A stretch of DNA of 8,553 nucleotides from an uncultured Clostridium sp. (GTDB lineage Bacteria; Bacillota; Clostridia; TANB77; CAG-508). Position numbers and translations under genes: made by a program. Below the pieces are notes generated by a model. That model was not told the origin of the DNA, searched no databases, and saw only the letters and a list, made by a program, of their open reading frames with translations. The DNA is taken from assembly GCA_902462295.1 (NCBI GenBank), contig CABQAZ010000038.1, forward strand, positions 1 through 8,553, written 5' to 3'. Of this stretch, positions 5,983 to 8,553 are shown piece by piece (positions within the stretch are counted from its first letter, which is position 1; every line of letters starts with the position of its first letter).

Positions 5983-8156
5983 TACATATTTTCTTCATTA
6001 TTATTTTCTTCTTTGTCTTGTTTAGTTTCTTCTTCAAAAGTATCTTCTTTACTCAAATCAACTAAATCTTTCATTGTCAAATTAATTTTACCTTGTTCAT
6101 CAATTCCAATAACTTTAACAGGAACTTTATCTCCAGGTTTAACATAATCTTCAACTTTATTAACTCTCTCTTTTGCTATTTTAGAAATATGAACTAACCC
6201 TTCTTTTCCTCCACCAATATCAACAAATGCTCCAAATGATGTAGTTCTTGTAACTGTTCCATAATAAATTTGTCCTACTTCAAATTCTCTTACAATATCA
6301 TCAATCATATCTAATGCTTGATATGCTTTATCTTGGTCAGCTGAATAAATCATAACTTGTCCATCTTCTTCAATATCTATTTTTACACCTGTTGCATCTA
6401 TAATTTTATTGATTGTCTCTCCACCTTTACCAATTACGTCTTTAATTTTTTCTACTTTTATTTGTGTTGTAACTATTTGTGGTGCATATTTTGAAATTTC
6501 TTCTCTTGGTGTTGAAATAGCTGGTTTCATTATATCATCTAATATATATTGTCTTGCTTTTTTGGTTCTTGCAAAAGCTTCTTCTATAATCTTATAAGAT
6601 AATCCATCTACTTTTATATCTACTTGGATTGCTGTTATACCTTTTTCTGTTCCACCAACTTTAAAATCCATATCTCCAAAGAAGTCTTCAAGACCTTGAA
6701 TATCTGTTAACATTACATAATCATCTGGATTTTCAGGATTTGTTACTAAACCTGTTGAAATTCCTGCTACTGGTCTTTTAATTGGAACTCCTGCATCCAT
6801 TAATGATAATGTACTTCCACAAATACTTGCTTGTGATGTTGAACCATTTGAAGATAAAACTTCTGAAACAACTCTTATAGCATATGGAAATTCTTCCTTT
6901 GATGGTAGTACTGGTACTAATGCTTTTTCTGCTAAAGCTCCATGACCAATTTCTCTTCTTCCTGGTCCTCTTGATGGTCTAGCTTCTCCAACACTGTATG
7001 CTGGGAAATTGTATTGATGCATATATCTTTTTGATGTTTCTGTATCTATTCCATCTAGTTCTTGTTCTTCACTTATCATTCCAAGTGTTACTATTGACAT
7101 TACTTGAGTTTGTCCTCTTGTAAATAATGCACTTCCATGTGTACGTGGTAATAATCCTACTTCACATGATAATGGTCTTATTTCATCTATTGCTCTTCCA
7201 TCAACTCTTTTATGTTCATAGAATATCATATCTCTTACACATTTTTTCTCTAATTTATATATTGCTTCTCCAATTTCTTGTGCTCTTTCAGTAGCATTTT
7301 CTTCACCTAATTTTTCTGCTACTGCTGTTGTAATTTCTTCTGACAATAATGATACATTATTATCTCTAGTATCTTTATCTACCTCTTGTACAGCGTTTTT
7401 CATTTTCTCTGTAAAATTTTCTTCTATAAATTGATATAAGTCGTGATCAACTGCAAATGATTTATATTCGAATTTTGGCTTTCCTATTTCTTCTTTTATT
7501 CTTTGTATAAATTCACATATTTTTTTAATTTCTTCATGTCCTTTTTTTATTGCTTCTAACATTATATCATCTGGAACCTCATTTGCCCCTGCCTCTATCA
7601 TTGCCACTTTATCAATAGTTCCTGCAACTGTTAGTGTTAAATCACTATTTTTTCTTTGTTCTTCTGTTGGATTTATAACAATTTCTCCATTTATTAAACC
7701 TACATTTACTGCTGCCGTTGGCCCTCCAAATGGTATATCTGAAATAGATAGTGCTACAGATGCACCTATCATTGCTGAAACTTCTGGTGAATTGTCTTGG
7801 TCTACACATAGAACTGTTGCAACAACTACTACATCATTTCTAAAATCTTTTGGGAATAATGGTCTTAATGGTCTATCTATTGCTCTTGATGTTAATATTG
7901 CTTTATCACTTGGTTTTCCCTCTCTTTTTTGATATGAACCTGGTATTTTTCCTACTGAATATAATTTTTCTTCATAATCTACTGATAATGGAAAAAAGTC
8001 AATTCCATCTCTTGGTTCTTTTGATGCTGTAACATTTACCATTACAACCGTATCTCCATATTTTACTACTACACTTCCATTTGATAATCCACATAGTTTA
8101 CCTGTCTCAATTACTAGTTTTCTTCCTGCTAGTTCTGTTTCATAACTTCTAAACAT
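5982..8156 (-). CDS. pnp: Polynucleotide phosphorylase
   Basis: PNPase degrades RNA from the 3' end with phosphate, releasing nucleoside diphosphates, and works as a ring trimer; in Bacillota it is the main 3' exonuclease of mRNA decay. The 724 residues hold the full domain set: first RNase PH-like domain (about 11-145, with FFPLSVDYEEKLYSVGKIPG and KREGKPS), an all-helical linker (about 237-308), second RNase PH domain (about 312-545), KH domain (555-617, loop GKGG at 576-579) and S1 domain (627-697). Active-site elements in the second core are the phosphate-binding SNGSTS at 436-441 and LTDIQGLED with Asp485 and Asp491 at the positions of the E. coli catalytic aspartates. The last 25 residues form a Glu/Asn/Lys-rich tail ending NNEENM, which is typically variable. 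GGGAGGA lies about 7 nt before the ATG. It follows rpsO on the same strand after a structured leader and ends at a strong terminator. Confidence 0.98.
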   Translation of the reverse strand: MFRSYETELAGRKLVIETGKLCGLSNGSVVVKYGDTVVMVNVTASKEPRDGIDFFPLSVDYEEKLYSVGKIPGSYQKREGKPSDKAILTSRAIDRPLRPLFPKDFRNDVVVVATVLCVDQDNSPEVSAMIGASVALSISDIPFGGPTAAVNVGLINGEIVINPTEEQRKNSDLTLTVAGTIDKVAMIEAGANEVPDDIMLEAIKKGHEEIKKICEFIQRIKEEIGKPKFEYKSFAVDHDLYQFIEENFTEKMKNAVQEVDKDTRDNNVSLLSEEITTAVAEKLGEENATERAQEIGEAIYKLEKKCVRDMIFYEHKRVDGRAIDEIRPLSCEVGLLPRTHGSALFTRGQTQVMSIVTLGMISEEQELDGIDTETSKRYMHQYNFPAYSVGEARPSRGPGRREIGHGALAEKALVPVLPSKEEFPYAIRVVSEVLSSNGSTSQASICGSTLSLMDAGVPIKRPVAGISTGLVTNPENPDDYVMLTDIQGLEDFFGDMDFKVGGTEKGITAIQVDIKVDGLSYKIIEEAFARTKKARQYILDDIMKPAISTPREEISKYAPQIVTTQIKVEKIKDVIGKGGETINKIIDATGVKIDIEEDGQVMIYSADQDKAYQALDMIDDIVREFEVGQIYYGTVTRTTSFGAFVDIGGGKEGLVHISKIAKERVNKVEDYVKPGDKVPVKVIGIDEQGKINLTMKDLVDLSKEDTFEEETKQDKEENNNEENM

Positions 8157-8178
8157 ATATTTTCCTCCCTTATTTATA

Positions 8179-8195
8179 TGATATCTTTTATATCA
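8179..8195 (-). promoter_or_regulatory. Small hairpin just upstream of the pnp ribosome binding site
   Basis: TGATAT (8179-8184) and ATATCA (8190-8195) form a 6-bp stem with a 5-nt loop about 10 nt upstream of the Shine-Dalgarno sequence of pnp. It is AT-only apart from one G-C pair and therefore weak, but it adds to the structured leader. Confidence 0.3.
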
Positions 8196-8216
8196 CAATT
8201 TATAACACCTATTCTT

Positions 8217-8311
8217 TTAAGTAAACTAGATATAGATTGTAACCTCTATAATATCTTAATTCTTAGTTTAAAACATTATACAAGCTACTTTTCTAATCTT
8301 AGTTTACTTAA
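8217..8311 (-). promoter_or_regulatory. Long-range 12-bp inverted repeat in the rpsO-pnp leader
   Basis: TTAAGTAAACTA (8217-8228) and TAGTTTACTTAA (8300-8311) are perfect reverse complements separated by 71 nt. In the rpsO-pnp transcript this would form an extended stem enclosing a loop upstream of pnp. Inside it, the minus strand also carries TATAAT (8280-8275) preceded by TTG but with no recognisable -35, so a secondary pnp promoter is possible but weak. In E. coli the same gene junction carries an RNase III-cleaved hairpin used for pnp autoregulation; a similar role here is inference. Confidence 0.5.
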
Positions 8312-8325
8312 CTTTTATATCTGAA

Positions 8326-8360
8326 TAAGGAGGCGTAGCTTGTTGCAAACGCCTCCTTAC
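8326..8360 (-). other. GC-rich hairpin after rpsO lacking a U-tract
   Basis: TAAGGAGGCG (8326-8335) and CGCCTCCTTA (8351-8360) form a perfect 10-bp stem with a 15-nt loop, unusually stable for this AT-rich region. On the minus strand only TT follows the stem, so it is not a standard intrinsic terminator. It more likely acts as a processing or 3'-protecting structure between rpsO and pnp. Either arm order places an AGGAGG/CCTCCT pair in the stem. Confidence 0.6.
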
Positions 8361-8371
8361 AACTTATCAAC

Positions 8372-8394
8372 TATTTTCTTAGTCCTAGTTTTTT
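8372..8394 (-). other. Frameshift site and detached C-terminal tail of rpsO
   Basis: The last in-frame codons are GTT AAA AAC TAG. In the -1 frame the bases just downstream encode KLGLRK followed by TAG at 8374-8372, which is the conserved S15 tail. The run of five A bases is the likely site of a lost base. AAA AAC next to a stop resembles part of a -1 slippery site, but the upstream base is T, so the canonical X-XXY-YYZ heptamer is not met. Confidence 0.8.
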
Positions 8395-8553
8395 AACTAA
8401 ATCTTTATATGTAGCTTCGTCTTTCTTTGCTAAGTAGTTTAATAAATTTCTTCTTTTTCCAACCATTTTTAAAAGTCCTCTTCTTGAATGATTGTCTTTT
8501 TTATGAACTTTTAAATGCTCTGTTAATTCATTAATTCTTTCTGTTAAAAGAGC
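8386..8553 (-). CDS. rpsO: Small ribosomal subunit protein S15, C-terminal part, frame broken near the end
   Basis: S15 is a primary 16S rRNA-binding protein of the 30S platform. The visible residues begin ALLTERINELTEHL at the window edge, matching S15 from about residue 30, and include the rRNA-binding core HKKDNHSRRGLLKMVGKRRNLL. The upstream 29 or so residues lie outside the window. The frame reads ...YKDLVKN and stops at a TAG (8388-8386). Family members, including Bacillus subtilis, end near LINKLGLRR at 89 residues. One extra A in the A5 run (plus-strand T run 8390-8394) would restore ...DLVKKLGLRK and a TAG at 8374-8372, giving exactly the family length. This is therefore a one-base deletion, by mutation or sequencing error, in an otherwise intact gene. 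It is followed on the same strand by pnp. Confidence 0.9.

Noticed and set aside
6409..8032. Plus-strand open frames inside pnp
   Set aside because: They are antisense to an intact, highly conserved coding region.
8300..8349. Minus-strand TTG-initiated leader peptide of about 14 codons after AAGGAGG, downstream of rpsO
   Set aside because: The Shine-Dalgarno to TTG distance is only about 3 nt and the AAGGAGG is locked in a stable stem; there is no further coding evidence.
1..8553. CRISPR array, tRNA or rRNA genes, phage or insertion sequence
   Set aside because: I saw no regularly spaced direct repeats, no tRNA cloverleaf, no rRNA-like sequence and no integrase or transposase motifs in any frame.

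Overview
The window is very AT-rich (long A and T runs, Lys/Asn/Ile-rich proteins, AGGAGG-type ribosome binding sites, consensus sigma-A promoters). RNase Y, a RelP-type small alarmone synthetase and an rpsO-pnp pair all point to a low-GC Bacillota, most likely a Clostridia-type anaerobe. Both ends cut through genes.

Layout from left to right. (1) 1-1056, minus: RNase Y (rny), missing its C-terminus, with a clear TTGACA promoter upstream. (2) 1225-1878, minus: a stand-alone (p)ppGpp synthetase close to YwaC/RelP. (3) 2030-2725, minus: a class I glutamine amidotransferase-like hydrolase of the PuuD/peptidase C26 family. (4) 2861-3583, plus: purine nucleoside phosphorylase (deoD). It diverges from gene 3, and both genes have readable promoters. 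(5) 3584-4029: a stretch without protein genes. It holds the deoD terminator, an opposing hairpin, a 181-nt rod-like nested inverted repeat (3675-3855) that looks like a structured RNA of 6S-like architecture or a small mobile-type palindrome, and the promoter of the next gene. (6) 4030-5943, plus: a 637-residue secreted protein with beta-rich repeats interrupted by two tandem Cys/His modules. (7) A bidirectional terminator between convergent genes. (8) 5982-8156, minus: polynucleotide phosphorylase (pnp). (9) 8157-8371: a pnp leader rich in inverted repeats. (10) 8372-8553, minus: the C-terminal two thirds of ribosomal protein S15 (rpsO), which carries an apparent one-base deletion that removes the conserved C-terminal tail.

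Two core RNA-decay enzymes, RNase Y and PNPase, lie on the same strand about 5 kb apart. In Bacillus subtilis these genes also lie in the same broad region. The genes between them here (alarmone synthetase, amidohydrolase, nucleoside phosphorylase, possible ncRNA, surface or secreted protein) look like individually transcribed accessory units, not one pathway. DeoD and the alarmone synthetase both touch purine nucleotide pools, but nothing in the sequence ties them into an operon.

The items most worth a second look are the 181-nt nested hairpin, the S15 frameshift, the Cys/His modules of the secreted protein and the structured rpsO-pnp leader.
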